Shown here in pieces: positions 8,113 through 17,554 of a stretch of 48,990 bases of DNA; position 1 is the first letter of the stretch; every line of letters begins with the position of its first letter. Source of the DNA: Syntrophales bacterium (GTDB lineage: Bacteria > Desulfobacterota > Syntrophia > Syntrophales > UBA8958); the NCBI GenBank assembly GCA_026416455.1, contig JAOAFE010000009.1, positions 70,460 through 119,449 of the forward strand. Direction: 5' to 3'. A model generated the notes under the pieces. That model did no database searches. It saw only the letters and a list, made by a program, of their open reading frames with translations, and had not been told where the DNA came from. The position numbers and the translations under genes are program-made.

Positions 8113-9901
8113 GGTCAGATTTGAGGACAGCAAGAAACGCACTTTGGGGAATGTGTACCTCGCCTATCATCTTCATGCGTTTTTTTCCTTTTTTCTGTTT
8201 TTCTAAAAGTTTTCTCTTTCTCGTGATGTCTCCACCATAGCATTTGGCGGTCACGTCTTTCCGATAGGGATTGATCGTCGTGCGGGCAATGATCTCGCTT
8301 CCGATCGCGGCCTGGATGGCTATTTTAAAAAGCTGGCGTGGTATTTCTTCCTGTAAGCGTTCACAGGCTAAAAGACCTCTCTCTCGGGCCCGATCACGGT
8401 GCACGATTTGAGAGAGGGCATCCACCTTCTCTCCATTCACGAGAATGTCCAAAAGAACTAGGTTACTTTCCCGGTAGTCGATCAGTTCGTAATCGAAGGA
8501 TCCGTAGCCTTGGGTGCCTGACTTGAATCGGTCGTAGAAATCGAAGATCACTTCCGAAAGGGGCATTTCGTAAGTGAGTTCAACCCGCCCGGGACTTGGA
8601 TAGTGAAGATGAGAATTCTCTCCCCTCTTTTCTTGACAGAGCTTCATAACTCCCCCGAGGTATTTGTCCGGCATGATCATTTGGGCTCGGATGTAGGGCT
8701 CTTCTGACTTTACGATATGGGCGGGGTTCGGATAATGAGCCGGGTTGTCCACCATGACCACCGTGCCATCTCTCAGGGTGAAGCGATATTTTACACTTGG
8801 GACCGATAGGATAATAGAAAGACCGTACTCCCTTTCCAACCTCTCCTGCACGACCTCCAAATGGAGCAGGCCCAAGAACCCACATCGGAATCCCTGACCC
8901 AATGCCACAGAACTGTCTTTTTCATACACGAAGGCCGCATCATTCAATTTGTATTTCTCCAGGGCGGCAGCGAGATCTTCATAATCATCAGACGCAATGG
9001 GATAAATGGAGGCAAAAACGACGGGTTTTGCTTCTCGGAAACCGGGCAGAGGTGCGGCGCAGGGTCTGTCTTCGTGCGTAATAGTGTCCCCCGTCCGAAC
9101 ATCAGAGATGTTCTTGATGCCAGCGATGATGTATCCTACTTCTCCGGCTGTCAGCACATCTCTCCGGATGCGTGTAAGGCCAAACCTTCCCACTTCTTCC
9201 ACTTTATAGACAGCGTCACCATGCATGAGTCGGATGACATCTCCCGTGGCCACTTGCCCGTCAAACACCCGACAGTGAATGACCGTGCCCCGGAAAGAAT
9301 CATACTGAGCATCGAAAATTAAGGCGGCCAGGGGGGCATCTTTATTGCCCCGGGGAGGAGGGATGCGTTCGACGATGGCTTCCAGAATGGGTTCAATGCC
9401 GGTACCTTCTTTGGCGGAGCAGGCCAAATGGTCTTTGGGATTTAAACCGAGTTCGATCTCTATTTGCTTAAGAACCCGCTCCACATCGGCAGAAGGCAGA
9501 TCGATCTTATTGATGATGGGAATAATGGCTAAGTCGTGCTCAAGGGCTAGGTATAGATTGGCGAGGGTTTGGGCCTGCACCCCTTGGGAGGCGTCGATAA
9601 CAAGTAATACCCCTTCACAGGCGGCTAAGGCACGGGATACTTCGTAAGAAAAGTCAACGTGACCGGGGGTGTCGATAAGATTTAATAGATAGTCTTTTCC
9701 GTTTTTGGCGCGGTAAGGGAGAGTGATGGCCTGGCTTTTGATTGTAATTCCCCTTTCTCTCTCTATCTCCAGGTTGTCGAGAATTTGATCCTTAAATTGC
9801 CTCGGTTCAACTACCCCTGTAATTTCGATAAGTCGGTCGGCAAGCGTAGACTTACCGTGGTCAATATGGGCAATAATGCTGAAATTGCGAATGTTATCCA
9901 T
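8105..9901 (-). CDS. lepA: Elongation factor 4 (LepA), back-translocating GTPase
   Basis: 598 aa, full length. The GTPase motifs are G1 AHIDHGKST (11-19), G3 DTPGH (77-81) and G4 NKID (131-134). The LepA-specific C-terminal domain ends with the AKCYGGDITRKRKLLEKQKK region. The protein binds stalled or mistranslocated ribosomes and influences initiation and elongation. The start ATG at 9901 has no evident Shine-Dalgarno sequence and lies just 14 bases past the terminator of adk on the same strand. Initiation and the promoter are therefore not obvious. hemW follows with an 8-base overlap. Confidence 0.97.
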   Translation of the reverse strand: MDNIRNFSIIAHIDHGKSTLADRLIEITGVVEPRQFKDQILDNLEIERERGITIKSQAITLPYRAKNGKDYLLNLIDTPGHVDFSYEVSRALAACEGVLLVIDASQGVQAQTLANLYLALEHDLAIIPIINKIDLPSADVERVLKQIEIELGLNPKDHLACSAKEGTGIEPILEAIVERIPPPRGNKDAPLAALIFDAQYDSFRGTVIHCRVFDGQVATGDVIRLMHGDAVYKVEEVGRFGLTRIRRDVLTAGEVGYIIAGIKNISDVRTGDTITHEDRPCAAPLPGFREAKPVVFASIYPIASDDYEDLAAALEKYKLNDAAFVYEKDSSVALGQGFRCGFLGLLHLEVVQERLEREYGLSIILSVPSVKYRFTLRDGTVVMVDNPAHYPNPAHIVKSEEPYIRAQMIMPDKYLGGVMKLCQEKRGENSHLHYPSPGRVELTYEMPLSEVIFDFYDRFKSGTQGYGSFDYELIDYRESNLVLLDILVNGEKVDALSQIVHRDRARERGLLACERLQEEIPRQLFKIAIQAAIGSEIIARTTINPYRKDVTAKCYGGDITRKRKLLEKQKKGKKRMKMIGEVHIPQSAFLAVLKSDHE

Positions 9902-9914
9902 ACGTGTGGAATCT

Positions 9915-9949
9915 AAAAAGGCCCTTCCTCGATCAAAAGAAGGGCCTTT
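9915..9949 (-). terminator. Rho-independent terminator of adk
   Basis: An 11-bp perfect stem (9917-9927 with 9939-9949, AAAGGCCCTTC arm) and an 11-base loop. On the minus strand the hairpin is followed by a run of five T. It lies 23 bases past the adk stop and just before the lepA start, so it separates the two transcripts. Confidence 0.85.
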
Positions 9950-9971
9950 CCTAGTTGAAATAGTTGAAGAA

Positions 9972-10646
9972 TCATTCTAGTTTTTTCAAAAGCGCCTCAG
10001 ATACTTCTTTAACTCCTGGTGTCCCGTCTACTTCTATGACTTTTACCCGTTCCTTGAAGAAGTTGACGGCGGCCAAAGTCCCTTCTTTTGTATCGTAGTA
10101 TATGTTGTGACGTTTATCTATGGCCTCTTCATCTTGATCGTCCGCCCTCGTGGTTAGGGTTTCGCACCCACAGACGCGGCACACTAGTTTCCCGTCCTTC
10201 TCCAGTGGTTTGATGGCGTCAATGTAAATGTTGTTTGGATGGTTGTTGTCGTTGGCACATAGTCTGCGACCCATAATTCTCTTCTTCGCCGTCTCCCGAT
10301 CCAGAACGATCTCTATTACGAAGTCTAGTTTTATATTTTCTTTATTCAGGGCATCCCATAGGGCCTGAGCTTGGTTTAGGTTGCGTGGGAAACCATCGAG
10401 TAGCCACCCATTTTTGCAATCATCGGCCTTCAGGCGTTCCAAAATCATGGGAATCGTAATCTCATCGGGCACCAGCTCGCCCCGATCGATGTAAGCCTTT
10501 GCTTTCTTCCCCAGCTCAGTGCCTGCTTTTATGTTTTCTCGGAAGATAACCCCCGTCTCGATATGGGGAACGTTGAATTTCTTTTGCACCACTGCTCCCT
10601 GGGTGCCTTTTCCACTGCCGTTGGGACCAAAGATGAGGATATTCAT
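9972..10646 (-). CDS. adk: Adenylate kinase
   Basis: 224 aa. Interconverts AMP, ADP and ATP. The P-loop is GPNGSGKGT (7-15), with Asn where most Adk have a second Pro/Ala. LLDGFPRN and the GRRLC start of the lid are present. The lid region is long (about 127-190) and contains C, CRVC and C residues that could bind zinc as in Gram-positive Adk, with an unusual asparagine-rich insert (NDNNHPNN). The gene is transcribed alone and ends at a strong terminator. It resembles the adenylate kinase subgroup often found outside the secY operon in anaerobes. Confidence 0.93.
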   Translation of the reverse strand: MNILIFGPNGSGKGTQGAVVQKKFNVPHIETGVIFRENIKAGTELGKKAKAYIDRGELVPDEITIPMILERLKADDCKNGWLLDGFPRNLNQAQALWDALNKENIKLDFVIEIVLDRETAKKRIMGRRLCANDNNHPNNIYIDAIKPLEKDGKLVCRVCGCETLTTRADDQDEEAIDKRHNIYYDTKEGTLAAVNFFKERVKVIEVDGTPGVKEVSEALLKKLE

Positions 10647-10731
10647 GGTTTGATAGCTCCTTTCTGCAGAATTTCAAAAGCGACCTCTTATAATGAAAAA
10701 ATACCTTTTTGGCAATGGAAAACCTGAGTTT

Positions 10732-10989
10732 TTAGATACCGCAGGATGAGCAATTAGAGGAACTACAGGAAGAACAGCTGGAGGAACTGGCCGAACTGGG
10801 ACCACTCGATCCAGAGGAGCCACCTTTAAGAAGGCTTAGATATTTTCCCTGTCCAAAACGGGACATAAGGCGGCGGGTTTTCTTATTGTGGCACTCTGGG
10901 CAGGTCGTATCTCCTTCTTCTTTCATGCCGATCGTGAGGACCTCAAATTCTTTTCCGCAGGCATCACACTTATATTCGTATATGGGCAT
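10732..10989 (-). CDS. FmdB-family zinc ribbon protein with Ser/Cys-rich tail
   Basis: 85 aa. The N-terminal zinc ribbon begins MPIYEYKCDACG and has C8, C11, C30 and C33. It is the FmdB-type putative regulatory domain widespread in bacteria. After about residue 50 the protein becomes low complexity, rich in Gly, Ser and Cys, with six more cysteines in the last 18 residues. Such tails occur in family members of metal-rich anaerobes. Function is unknown; metal binding is the safest reading. Confidence 0.85.
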   Translation of the reverse strand: MPIYEYKCDACGKEFEVLTIGMKEEGDTTCPECHNKKTRRLMSRFGQGKYLSLLKGGSSGSSGPSSASSSSCSSCSSSNCSSCGI

Positions 10990-11057
10990 ACACTCAACCT
11001 CTCTTTATTTTTTCTTCAATGTATGTGTTACGTTCCCCGTTGTCAAGGTGCGTAGGT

Positions 11058-12005
11058 TCATCCCAAAGGGGGGCGCGGTCGGGTGAGGCACAAGTCGATT
11101 AATTCTTTTATTTCTACGGTCCCTGTGCATACAACTGTATCGGCACCGCCCCAATATAGCCTCAAAGTCCCGTCCTCTTCGGGCACTGCGCCACAGGTGA
11201 ACACTACATTGTGCACGTATCCCGTAACTTCCCAGGGATCTTCGGGTTGGAGAATCCATTCGTCGGCGACGCCAATAACCTGATGGGGATTGTGTCGATC
11301 GAGGAGGGTCACCCCGAGTCGGTAAATGGCACCGTCCATAGTTTTGAATACTCCGTGAAAGATATGAAGCCACCCATCTTGCGTCTCGATCGGCGGCGCA
11401 CCAGGTCCAATCTTGAATTCGTCCCAGTGATATGGAAGCGGACGGATAAGTACCCGAGAATTTCCCCAGTGAATAAGATCGGGAGAATAGGAAATCCAGA
11501 TTGACCAGGGCAAAGTTTCCGTGTGGGGACGATCGAGACGGGCATACAAACCGTTGAAACGAGTTGGGAAAATTGTTACGTTTCGCATGTCGGCCTGAGA
11601 AATAATAGCTACTCTCTCCACCTTTGAGAAATCCCTGGTACGAGCTAGTACAATACGAACACCATAACGGCTGTAAGCGCTGTAGGTTATGAAGTAATCG
11701 CCCTCTAAGGGAGTGATGCGTGGGTCCTCGACACCAAATTCCTCATAAGTGGCAAAAGGTTCCCTGTCGGAGGGCGTGATGAAAGGTTTGGGATGGACGG
11801 TAAATTTAAACCCGTCTTCACTCTCTGCCAGTCCGATAATGGAGCGACCGTTTCTGAGGTGGCTGCGAAAGAGCATGAGGTAACGACCTTCATGCTTGAC
11901 AACTCCCGCGTTGTGAACCGTCTCTACGGGATACGGTACGTGATGGCGGGTTAAAATAGGGTTTTTTTCATAGCGCCGAACAAGGGGGGATTTAGATGCG
12001 ACCAT
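11058..12005 (-). CDS. GH130 family glycoside phosphorylase/hydrolase (beta-mannoside active)
   Basis: 315 aa from ATG 12005, chosen because GGAAGA lies 5 bases upstream and the start overlaps the glycosyltransferase stop by 14 bases. It has a five-bladed propeller fold by family. The key acid Asp lies in GVEDPRI (D94), and YVHNVVFTCGA and YWGGAD are typical blades. GH130 members phosphorolyse or hydrolyse beta-mannosides (mannobiose, mannooligosaccharides, Man-GlcNAc). Which reaction applies cannot be told here. Translational coupling to a mannose-type glycosyltransferase-cupin suggests it acts in turnover or synthesis of a mannose-containing glycan. Confidence 0.88.
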   Translation of the reverse strand: MVASKSPLVRRYEKNPILTRHHVPYPVETVHNAGVVKHEGRYLMLFRSHLRNGRSIIGLAESEDGFKFTVHPKPFITPSDREPFATYEEFGVEDPRITPLEGDYFITYSAYSRYGVRIVLARTRDFSKVERVAIISQADMRNVTIFPTRFNGLYARLDRPHTETLPWSIWISYSPDLIHWGNSRVLIRPLPYHWDEFKIGPGAPPIETQDGWLHIFHGVFKTMDGAIYRLGVTLLDRHNPHQVIGVADEWILQPEDPWEVTGYVHNVVFTCGAVPEEDGTLRLYWGGADTVVCTGTVEIKELIDLCLTRPRPPLG

Positions 12006-13341
12006 AGTCGTCTTCCGAGCGCTCAATATCATCTTCTCCAAAGTAGTCGCCTGTTTGAACTTCGATAAATACTAATTTTTCTCGCCCTACATTCTGAATG
12101 CGGTGCCAGGTGCCCCGAGGCACATCCACGGCTGCCCCCGCCGAGAGAAAGATTTTTTCCCCGTTTTTTGTTACCTCCCCCTGTCCTTCTACTATGTACC
12201 AGTGTTCGGAGCGGTGAAAATGACGTTGGTAGCTGAGTCGGGCCCCGGGGTAGACGGTTATTCTTTTTACTTTATGGTTTTTTTCGTCGGACAGGACTTC
12301 ATAGTAGCCCCACGGCCGGCGATCCTCCCTCTTTCTTTCCTGGAGGATGTGTGCATATACCTGGATGTAATCTTCCACCATGCGTTCGGCGGAGAAACGT
12401 TCTTCTACCCATTTACGACAGTGGGCTCGGTTCAATTCCTTTACTTTGGGGAGGATCTCCACCATGTCTTCTGCCCCAGAAAGGAGAAATCCCGTTTTAC
12501 CGTTGACTATGACCTCCGGCATGCTTCCCCTTTTTATCGCTAAAACGGGTGTCCCGCACGCCATGGCTTCTACAACGGAAAGGCCAAACGGCTCATCGAA
12601 GTTAATAGGATGGAGGAGTGCATATGCACCGCCCAAAAGCTCATTTCTCTCCTTCGGACCCACACTTCCTATGTACCTAATCTGCTCAGAGAGAAAAGGG
12701 CGGATCTGTTGATCGAAGTAAGCTGGGTCCTGAATGATACCGGCAATGAGGAGTTTCATTCTGGCTTTTTTTGCAATATCGATACATTCTCGGGTACCTT
12801 TCTCGTGATGGATTCTTCCGAAGAATAGGAGATATTCACCCGGTTCGGGACGAAATGTAAACTGGGTGAGATCAATGCCGTGATAGACGGTGGCTATATA
12901 AGATAGCCGAGGATGCTTGTCAGCTTCGCTGATTGCCACGTAATAAACATGACCATTATACTTCTCGTAAACGGGAAGAATCCGAGGAGAAGAAAAGCCG
13001 TGGATTGTCGTCACCACTGGTGTCTCTGTTAGCCTTGAATAGGTGAGGGGCATAAAGTCGAAGTGGTTATGGATCAAATCAAATTCATCTGCTGCTTCGA
13101 ACAGATGAGAAATATGCAAACACTCCCAAACTTTGGGATCAAGATTTCTATCTTCCTCATATCCCTGGGGGCATACGCCTCGCAATTTCGCCGTGGTCAC
13201 AGAATCCAGGGTGGCAAAGAGGGTGACCTCGATGCCTCTCTTTACCAAACCCTCTGTTAGAATTGATACGACATTTTCCCACGGTCCATAGTGACGTGGA
13301 GGCGTTCTCCAGGCGATGGGAGAAAGCATTGCTACTTTCAT
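11992..13341 (-). CDS. GT4 glycosyltransferase fused to a mannose-6-phosphate isomerase type II cupin
   Basis: 449 aa from ATG 13341 (GAGAGG six bases upstream). Residues 1-335 are a GT-B, family 4 glycosyltransferase: FGRIHHEKG (174-182), and EPFGLSVVE with the E-x7-E pair (E250, E258). Residues about 340-449 are a cupin of the type normally found at the C-terminus of ManC/AlgA, with PWGYYEVL, metal-ligand candidates H374, H376 and H413, and the closing signature EDDIERSEDDYGR. The fusion joins sugar transfer to probable phosphomannose isomerase or sugar-binding function. The GH130 gene follows with overlap. Fusion by assembly error is unlikely because the frame is continuous and the join is a smooth charged linker. 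Confidence 0.9.
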   Translation of the reverse strand: MKVAMLSPIAWRTPPRHYGPWENVVSILTEGLVKRGIEVTLFATLDSVTTAKLRGVCPQGYEEDRNLDPKVWECLHISHLFEAADEFDLIHNHFDFMPLTYSRLTETPVVTTIHGFSSPRILPVYEKYNGHVYYVAISEADKHPRLSYIATVYHGIDLTQFTFRPEPGEYLLFFGRIHHEKGTRECIDIAKKARMKLLIAGIIQDPAYFDQQIRPFLSEQIRYIGSVGPKERNELLGGAYALLHPINFDEPFGLSVVEAMACGTPVLAIKRGSMPEVIVNGKTGFLLSGAEDMVEILPKVKELNRAHCRKWVEERFSAERMVEDYIQVYAHILQERKREDRRPWGYYEVLSDEKNHKVKRITVYPGARLSYQRHFHRSEHWYIVEGQGEVTKNGEKIFLSAGAAVDVPRGTWHRIQNVGREKLVFIEVQTGDYFGEDDIERSEDDYGRI

Positions 13342-13384
13342 TTCCAACCTCTCGATGTTTGGTTAACAGATTTTCTCCTCTCCT

Positions 13385-13762
13385 TCAAGGTTTAAGGCCT
13401 TTAATCCAGCGACGCAGGGCCAACATGTAAAAAAAAGCATTAATGACAACCACCGTCGTCCCGAAGATAAATTGGACTTCCGATGTCAGGTGTTCCGGAT
13501 AAATGATAAACTGAAGGTACTGAACGATAAAGTCCCCCTCGTAAGTCTTCACCCCTGCTAGGCGACGGAGGTAATTCTCTAATGGTGTAAGAGGACAAAT
13601 TCCACCTGAATACTCGATATACGCTCCCCAGAAAGCGGCTGGCGCGTGTATGATGGCCATCTTGGGTGAGCGGATAACCAAAAGCCCTCCCAGGATGACG
13701 AAAAGAATGAAAAAAAAGTGAACCAAGATGACAAGGTTAGAAAGGATTAGGTAAAAGTTCAT
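13385..13762 (-). CDS. DUF2784 family membrane protein
   Basis: 125 aa with three to four predicted membrane spans (about 5-30, 35-50, 95-115). The conserved core is VHFFFILFVILGG, the central GGICPLTPLENYLR (Cys-Pro-Leu-Thr) and an IYPEHL segment. This matches the DUF2784 family, whose function is unknown. It sits between the dnaB operon end (22 bases downstream of dnaB) and the glycosyltransferase, and may be read with either. Confidence 0.85.
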   Translation of the reverse strand: MNFYLILSNLVILVHFFFILFVILGGLLVIRSPKMAIIHAPAAFWGAYIEYSGGICPLTPLENYLRRLAGVKTYEGDFIVQYLQFIIYPEHLTSEVQFIFGTTVVVINAFFYMLALRRWIKGLKP

Positions 13763-13783
13763 CCTTCTCCCATCGTCAGGTTT

Positions 13784-15145
13784 TTACTGCACGGTGGTAC
13801 GGCTAAGATTTTCGAAGGACGTAAATTTTTCCAGGAAAGCAAGTTCTACCGTTGCCGTGGGTCCGTTTCTCTGCTTGGCAATGATTATTTCCGCAATACC
13901 CTTTTTTGGATTATCTTCCGACCTGTTGTACACTTCGTCCCTGTAAATAAAGGCAATGACGTCGGCATCTTGCTCGATGGCCCCTGATTCTCTCAAATCA
14001 GCCATCTGGGGACGACGGTTTGTTCTATCTTCCACTTTGCGATTTAACTGGGAAAGGGCAATTACAGGTACATTAAGTTCTTTGGCCAAGGCTTTTAAAG
14101 ATCTACTTATTTCCGATATTTCCTGCTCCCTCGAGTCCTTATAGCCCACCCCTCTCATGAGCTGGAGATAGTCGATTATAATAAGACCAAGGCCATGTTC
14201 GGCTTTAAGGCGTCTTGCCTTTGCTTTCATTTCCAGGACGGTTATGGCTGGCGTATCATCGATGAACAGCGGTGCTTCGGACAGAATTCCTGCCGCATCT
14301 GTTAACTTAGGCCAATCCATCTCTCCTAAAAATCCCTTTCTTATACGTTGTGAATCTACCTTCGCTGTTGAAGAAAGAAGGCGCATGGCAATCTGTTCTT
14401 TAGACATCTCCAGGGAAAAAATAGCCACCGGTATGTTGGATTCCACAGCAGCGTGCCGAGCTATATTCAAGGCGAAGGCAGTCTTGCCCATACTGGGTCG
14501 ACCGGCGATGATAATGAGGTCCGATCGCTGGAGACCGGAAGTAAGCTCGTCCAGCTTTTCGAAGCCCGTAGGAACACCGGTAATAAGTTCTTTGCTTTCG
14601 TACAGTCGCTCGATGGTGCGGAAGCTGTCTTTGATTATCTCTTTCAGGGGGTAAAAAGATTTTTTTATTTTATGTTGAGAAATTTCAAAGATGGCATGTT
14701 CTGCTTCATCGAGGATGTCATCCACCTCTGAGGTTTGTTCATAACTTTTCGTTAGTATGTCGGTAGCGGTGCTGATGAGGTTTCTCAGGATGGCTTTTTC
14801 CCTTACGATTCTGGCGTAATAGGTAATGTTGGCGGCTGAAGGTACATTATCCACAAGGGCGGCCAGATAGGCAGCTCCGCCGACCTGATCGAGCTGTTTA
14901 CGGTCTCTTAAATAGTCAGATAGCGTAATTAGGTCCACTGGTTCCCCCCGATCCGACAACTCCTGCATAGCGACGAATATTTTTTTATGGGCATCGCTGT
15001 AAAAGTCGCTGGCAGATAAGATCTCTTGAGCCGCGTTTATGGCTTGGTTATCCAGCAGAATGCCGCCGAGGACAGATTGCTCCGCCTCCAAGTTTTGTGG
15101 GGGAACACGGTGTAGTAGAGTTTCCGTGTGGCTGTCCTTTTTCAT
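13784..15145 (-). CDS. dnaB: Replicative DNA helicase DnaB
   Basis: 453 aa. The N-terminal domain (about 12-115) begins [16 protein letters not shown]. The RecA-like motor has Walker A GRPSMGKT (215-222), the Walker B region LIIIDYLQL, and [11 protein letters not shown] near the C-terminus. It unwinds DNA at the fork and loads with DnaC/DnaI-type partners or DnaA. The start codon overlaps the rplI stop by four bases (ATGA), showing translational coupling in the ribosomal operon. No intein is present. Confidence 0.97.
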   Translation of the reverse strand: MKKDSHTETLLHRVPPQNLEAEQSVLGGILLDNQAINAAQEILSASDFYSDAHKKIFVAMQELSDRGEPVDLITLSDYLRDRKQLDQVGGAAYLAALVDNVPSAANITYYARIVREKAILRNLISTATDILTKSYEQTSEVDDILDEAEHAIFEISQHKIKKSFYPLKEIIKDSFRTIERLYESKELITGVPTGFEKLDELTSGLQRSDLIIIAGRPSMGKTAFALNIARHAAVESNIPVAIFSLEMSKEQIAMRLLSSTAKVDSQRIRKGFLGEMDWPKLTDAAGILSEAPLFIDDTPAITVLEMKAKARRLKAEHGLGLIIIDYLQLMRGVGYKDSREQEISEISRSLKALAKELNVPVIALSQLNRKVEDRTNRRPQMADLRESGAIEQDADVIAFIYRDEVYNRSEDNPKKGIAEIIIAKQRNGPTATVELAFLEKFTSFENLSRTTVQ

Positions 15146-15591
15146 TTTTCTTCCGGAATGACGAGGACCTTGATTTCCGCCGTCTGCCCCGTCCCAATTT
15201 TCACCTTGACGGGATACTCTCCCGGTATCCTAATGTTCTCTTCCAATAGAATCGCCTTGCGATCAACGTACAAACCGTGCTTCTCTAGGGCTTCCTGGAT
15301 GTCTTTTGTGCCGACGGATCCGAATAACTTGTGTTGCCCCCCCGCCGGATGGCGTATTTCCAGGGTGAGGCCCGCGAGAAATCTTTTCAATTCTTCCGCT
15401 TTTCTCTTCTCTTTTTCCCGCATCAGTTCTTCGTGCCTCTTGGCCGTTGTGAGGGCACTTATGTTACCTTCCGTCGCCTCTGCTGCTAGTCCACGGGGTA
15501 TGAGATAGTTTCTCGCGTGCCCGTCGGAGACATTTACAATTTCTCCCGCTTTGCCTAACGATTTTATATCTTTCTTCAAAATCACTTTCAT
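15142..15591 (-). CDS. rplI: 50S ribosomal protein L9
   Basis: 149 aa from ATG 15591, with AGGA seven bases upstream; a GTG two codons earlier is possible but unlikely. The N-terminal domain [16 protein letters not shown] and the following [13 protein letters not shown] are diagnostic. A long central helix and a C-terminal domain ([15 protein letters not shown]) follow. It binds 23S rRNA at the base of the L1 stalk. It is the fourth gene of the rpsF operon, coupled to dnaB. Confidence 0.97.
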   Translation of the reverse strand: MKVILKKDIKSLGKAGEIVNVSDGHARNYLIPRGLAAEATEGNISALTTAKRHEELMREKEKRKAEELKRFLAGLTLEIRHPAGGQHKLFGSVGTKDIQEALEKHGLYVDRKAILLEENIRIPGEYPVKVKIGTGQTAEIKVLVIPEEK

Positions 15592-15611
15592 GTTCACATC
15601 CTGAGCGAATT

Positions 15612-16598
15612 TTACTCTTCCGTTCCTTCATCCGGGTCTTTTCTTTTTGACGGCTTTCTCCATTCCACCCAGAGGTCAAGAACACCGGCGGCAGCTACCA
15701 GGAGGATGAAGTACTGCTGGATCGCAAGGAGGATGTAGAATACCATTCGAAAAACTTGAGGTATGCGCCTGGTGCGGAAGAAAAATTCCACCACGGCTAT
15801 CCCCTGGAGGAAATATACGAATAAGCAAACAACCAAGCCGTTGGTACCCAGGATAACAACCCACGGTAGCTTGACTCCAACCAACGGTAGAAAAAGCACC
15901 ATAAATCCCGAAGCAATGAGAAGCCAAATCAGGGCATCCGGTGCTTTCCAAAGGGTCAAATCCCCCAAGGCAGGAAACGGCAAGCCCCGAAGAGAAAAAA
16001 GAGGCTTGAGTAATATTATATCTAGCCAACAGATAAAGGCTATACCTATTCCTAGAATGGAGGGGGCAAGGTACATAAGCCAGCGGCTGATTTGCGGCAG
16101 ATTTTCCTTAATGGCCGCAAGCTGTTCGCTTTGAGAGACCATATGTTGAGAAAGACGGAGACTTTCTGAAATATTAGCCATTATGTATCGCTCGACGAGG
16201 ACGTCGGGAGAAAAACCGGATATCAGACTTTCCGCTAAGATTATTACCAGGATCACCGTCAGGGTGATACCCGTCGTTATGAGAACAGTTCTCTCGATGG
16301 GCAGATTTTTCTTTAGCGTTTCATGAAGGGTAAGACCGATGATCCCCAGAATAGCTAGGAAAACCGTATCTGAGGAACCCATCGCTCGCCCTACAAGCTC
16401 ACCTATAAACAGGGCGAGGAAGACGATGGAAATTCCCCTCAGCCTGCCTAAACGGGCTAAGTAGTAGGCTATAACGCCGGGTGCAAAAATGAGGGCAAAA
16501 GTGCCGGCTATCGGTGCCAGAATGGCCACAAGGAACGTAATCGTCAGGATTACGATCCCGAAAAACCACTCTCGATCGAGAAATCTCGCATGTTCCAT
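15612..16598 (-). CDS. DUF2232 (YybS-like) multi-pass membrane protein
   Basis: 328 aa from ATG 16598 (GGGGGGA just upstream). About eight membrane spans are visible, with a soluble stretch at about 130-170. It occupies the position between rpsR and rplI where Desulfobacterota and Firmicutes commonly carry a DUF2232/YybS gene. The function is unknown; membership in the ribosomal operon is conserved. A transporter-like fold has been suggested for the family, but nothing in the sequence proves it. Confidence 0.85.
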   Translation of the reverse strand: MEHARFLDREWFFGIVILTITFLVAILAPIAGTFALIFAPGVIAYYLARLGRLRGISIVFLALFIGELVGRAMGSSDTVFLAILGIIGLTLHETLKKNLPIERTVLITTGITLTVILVIILAESLISGFSPDVLVERYIMANISESLRLSQHMVSQSEQLAAIKENLPQISRWLMYLAPSILGIGIAFICWLDIILLKPLFSLRGLPFPALGDLTLWKAPDALIWLLIASGFMVLFLPLVGVKLPWVVILGTNGLVVCLFVYFLQGIAVVEFFFRTRRIPQVFRMVFYILLAIQQYFILLVAAAGVLDLWVEWRKPSKRKDPDEGTEE

Positions 16599-16676
16599 TT
16601 TATCCCCCCGCATTCACCGGTCGGTTGTCCCGATGTAATTGTTCACGGCGGGTGCTTTCGGAGATGGACAGTAGCC

Positions 16677-16958
16677 TTATCCTTCTGTCACAACGAAAGG
16701 CAACAGGGCAAGTATTCTTGCTCGCTTGATTGCTTGAGTCAATTCCCGCTGATGTTTGGAACAGGTACCCATAATGCGCCTTGGGATTATCTTACCTCGC
16801 TCCGTCGTGAATTCCCTCAAGGTATGAAAATCTTTGTAATCTATCTTTAGATTGGAATCGCTGCAAAAGCGGCAGAATTTCCGCCGATGGAAGTATTTTT
16901 TCGGCGCTTTTTGGGCCTGCTTAGTTGTTTTGGCCGTGGTCGTAGTTTCTGTAGTCAA
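16677..16958 (-). CDS. rpsR: 30S ribosomal protein S18
   Basis: 93 aa. The S18 core starts at [11 protein letters not shown] and includes [28 protein letters not shown] and [11 protein letters not shown] Thr/Lys-rich N-terminal extension of about 20 residues precedes the core. The start is a TTG at 16958 with AGGAGG five bases upstream. The product pairs with S6 on the platform of the 30S subunit. The gene is 11 bases after rpsF. Confidence 0.96.
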   Translation of the reverse strand: MTTETTTTAKTTKQAQKAPKKYFHRRKFCRFCSDSNLKIDYKDFHTLREFTTERGKIIPRRIMGTCSKHQRELTQAIKRARILALLPFVVTEG

Positions 16959-16969
16959 TGGAACCTCCT

Positions 16970-17356
16970 CTATTTTTGTTCTTCCTGGATTTCAGTTTTC
17001 TCTTCGACGGACGCCTCTAATTTTTTCTCCTTTGCCCCTAATTCTTTAGTTACCTCTTCCATATCCACCCGGTCTTCTAGTTTGACCGTCAGGAATCGGA
17101 GGATCCTGTCGTCCAGCTTGAAATTCCTTTCCAGCTCATCAACCGCCCCTTGAGGGGCTACAAAATTCAAAAGGAAGTAAAAACCTTTGTTCTGCTTCTT
17201 GATCTCGTAAGCAAGCTTCCTTCTTCCCCACTTCTCTACCCGAACAACACTCCCTCCTTGAGAGGCAATGATGTTTTGATAACGGTCGATCAGGCTTTCG
17301 ATGTCGTTGTCGGGGAAGTCAGCTAAGGTAATGGCTACAGCTTCGTATCTTCTCAT
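16970..17356 (-). CDS. rpsF: 30S ribosomal protein S6
   Basis: 128 aa. Begins MRRYEAVAI and contains [24 protein letters not shown], the S18-contacting region; the C-terminal 30 residues are an acidic, Glu/Lys-rich tail. First gene of the rpsF-rpsR-DUF2232-rplI-dnaB operon, with AGGAGG seven bases upstream. No ssb gene lies between rpsF and rpsR, unlike many operons of this type. The upstream leader holds a hairpin that could serve S6:S18 autoregulation. Confidence 0.96.
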   Translation of the reverse strand: MRRYEAVAITLADFPDNDIESLIDRYQNIIASQGGSVVRVEKWGRRKLAYEIKKQNKGFYFLLNFVAPQGAVDELERNFKLDDRILRFLTVKLEDRVDMEEVTKELGAKEKKLEASVEEKTEIQEEQK

Positions 17357-17381
17357 TCAATCCTCCTTTCGGCTATTATAG

Positions 17382-17400
17382 TCCGGACCTTTCGTCCGAA
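17382..17400 (-). promoter_or_regulatory. Hairpin in the rpsF leader, candidate S6:S18 autoregulatory site
   Basis: A seven-bp stem (17382-17388 with 17394-17400, one G-U pair) and a five-base loop lie 25 bases upstream of rpsF on the minus strand. CCG trinucleotides occur in and next to it. The known S6:S18 operator in other bacteria uses a CCG-containing stem-loop in the rpsF leader. The match is positional and short, so this is only suggestive. Confidence 0.35.
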
Positions 17401-17554
17401 CAAGGAGTAGATGCCATAATTTTTTGTGAACCGCTACCTACACCAGAGAGGGAAATAAATCAAGGGATATTTATAGCGAACTTCTGACTTGAGCTTTAGT
17501 TTGTCTTCGGTTATGAAGGAAATCATCGAATCTGATAGAAGGAGGAGAAAGGAT

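Noticed and set aside
8861-9322. 153-codon open frame antisense to lepA
   Set aside because: Mirror of a highly conserved gene; no start signal or protein-like motif.
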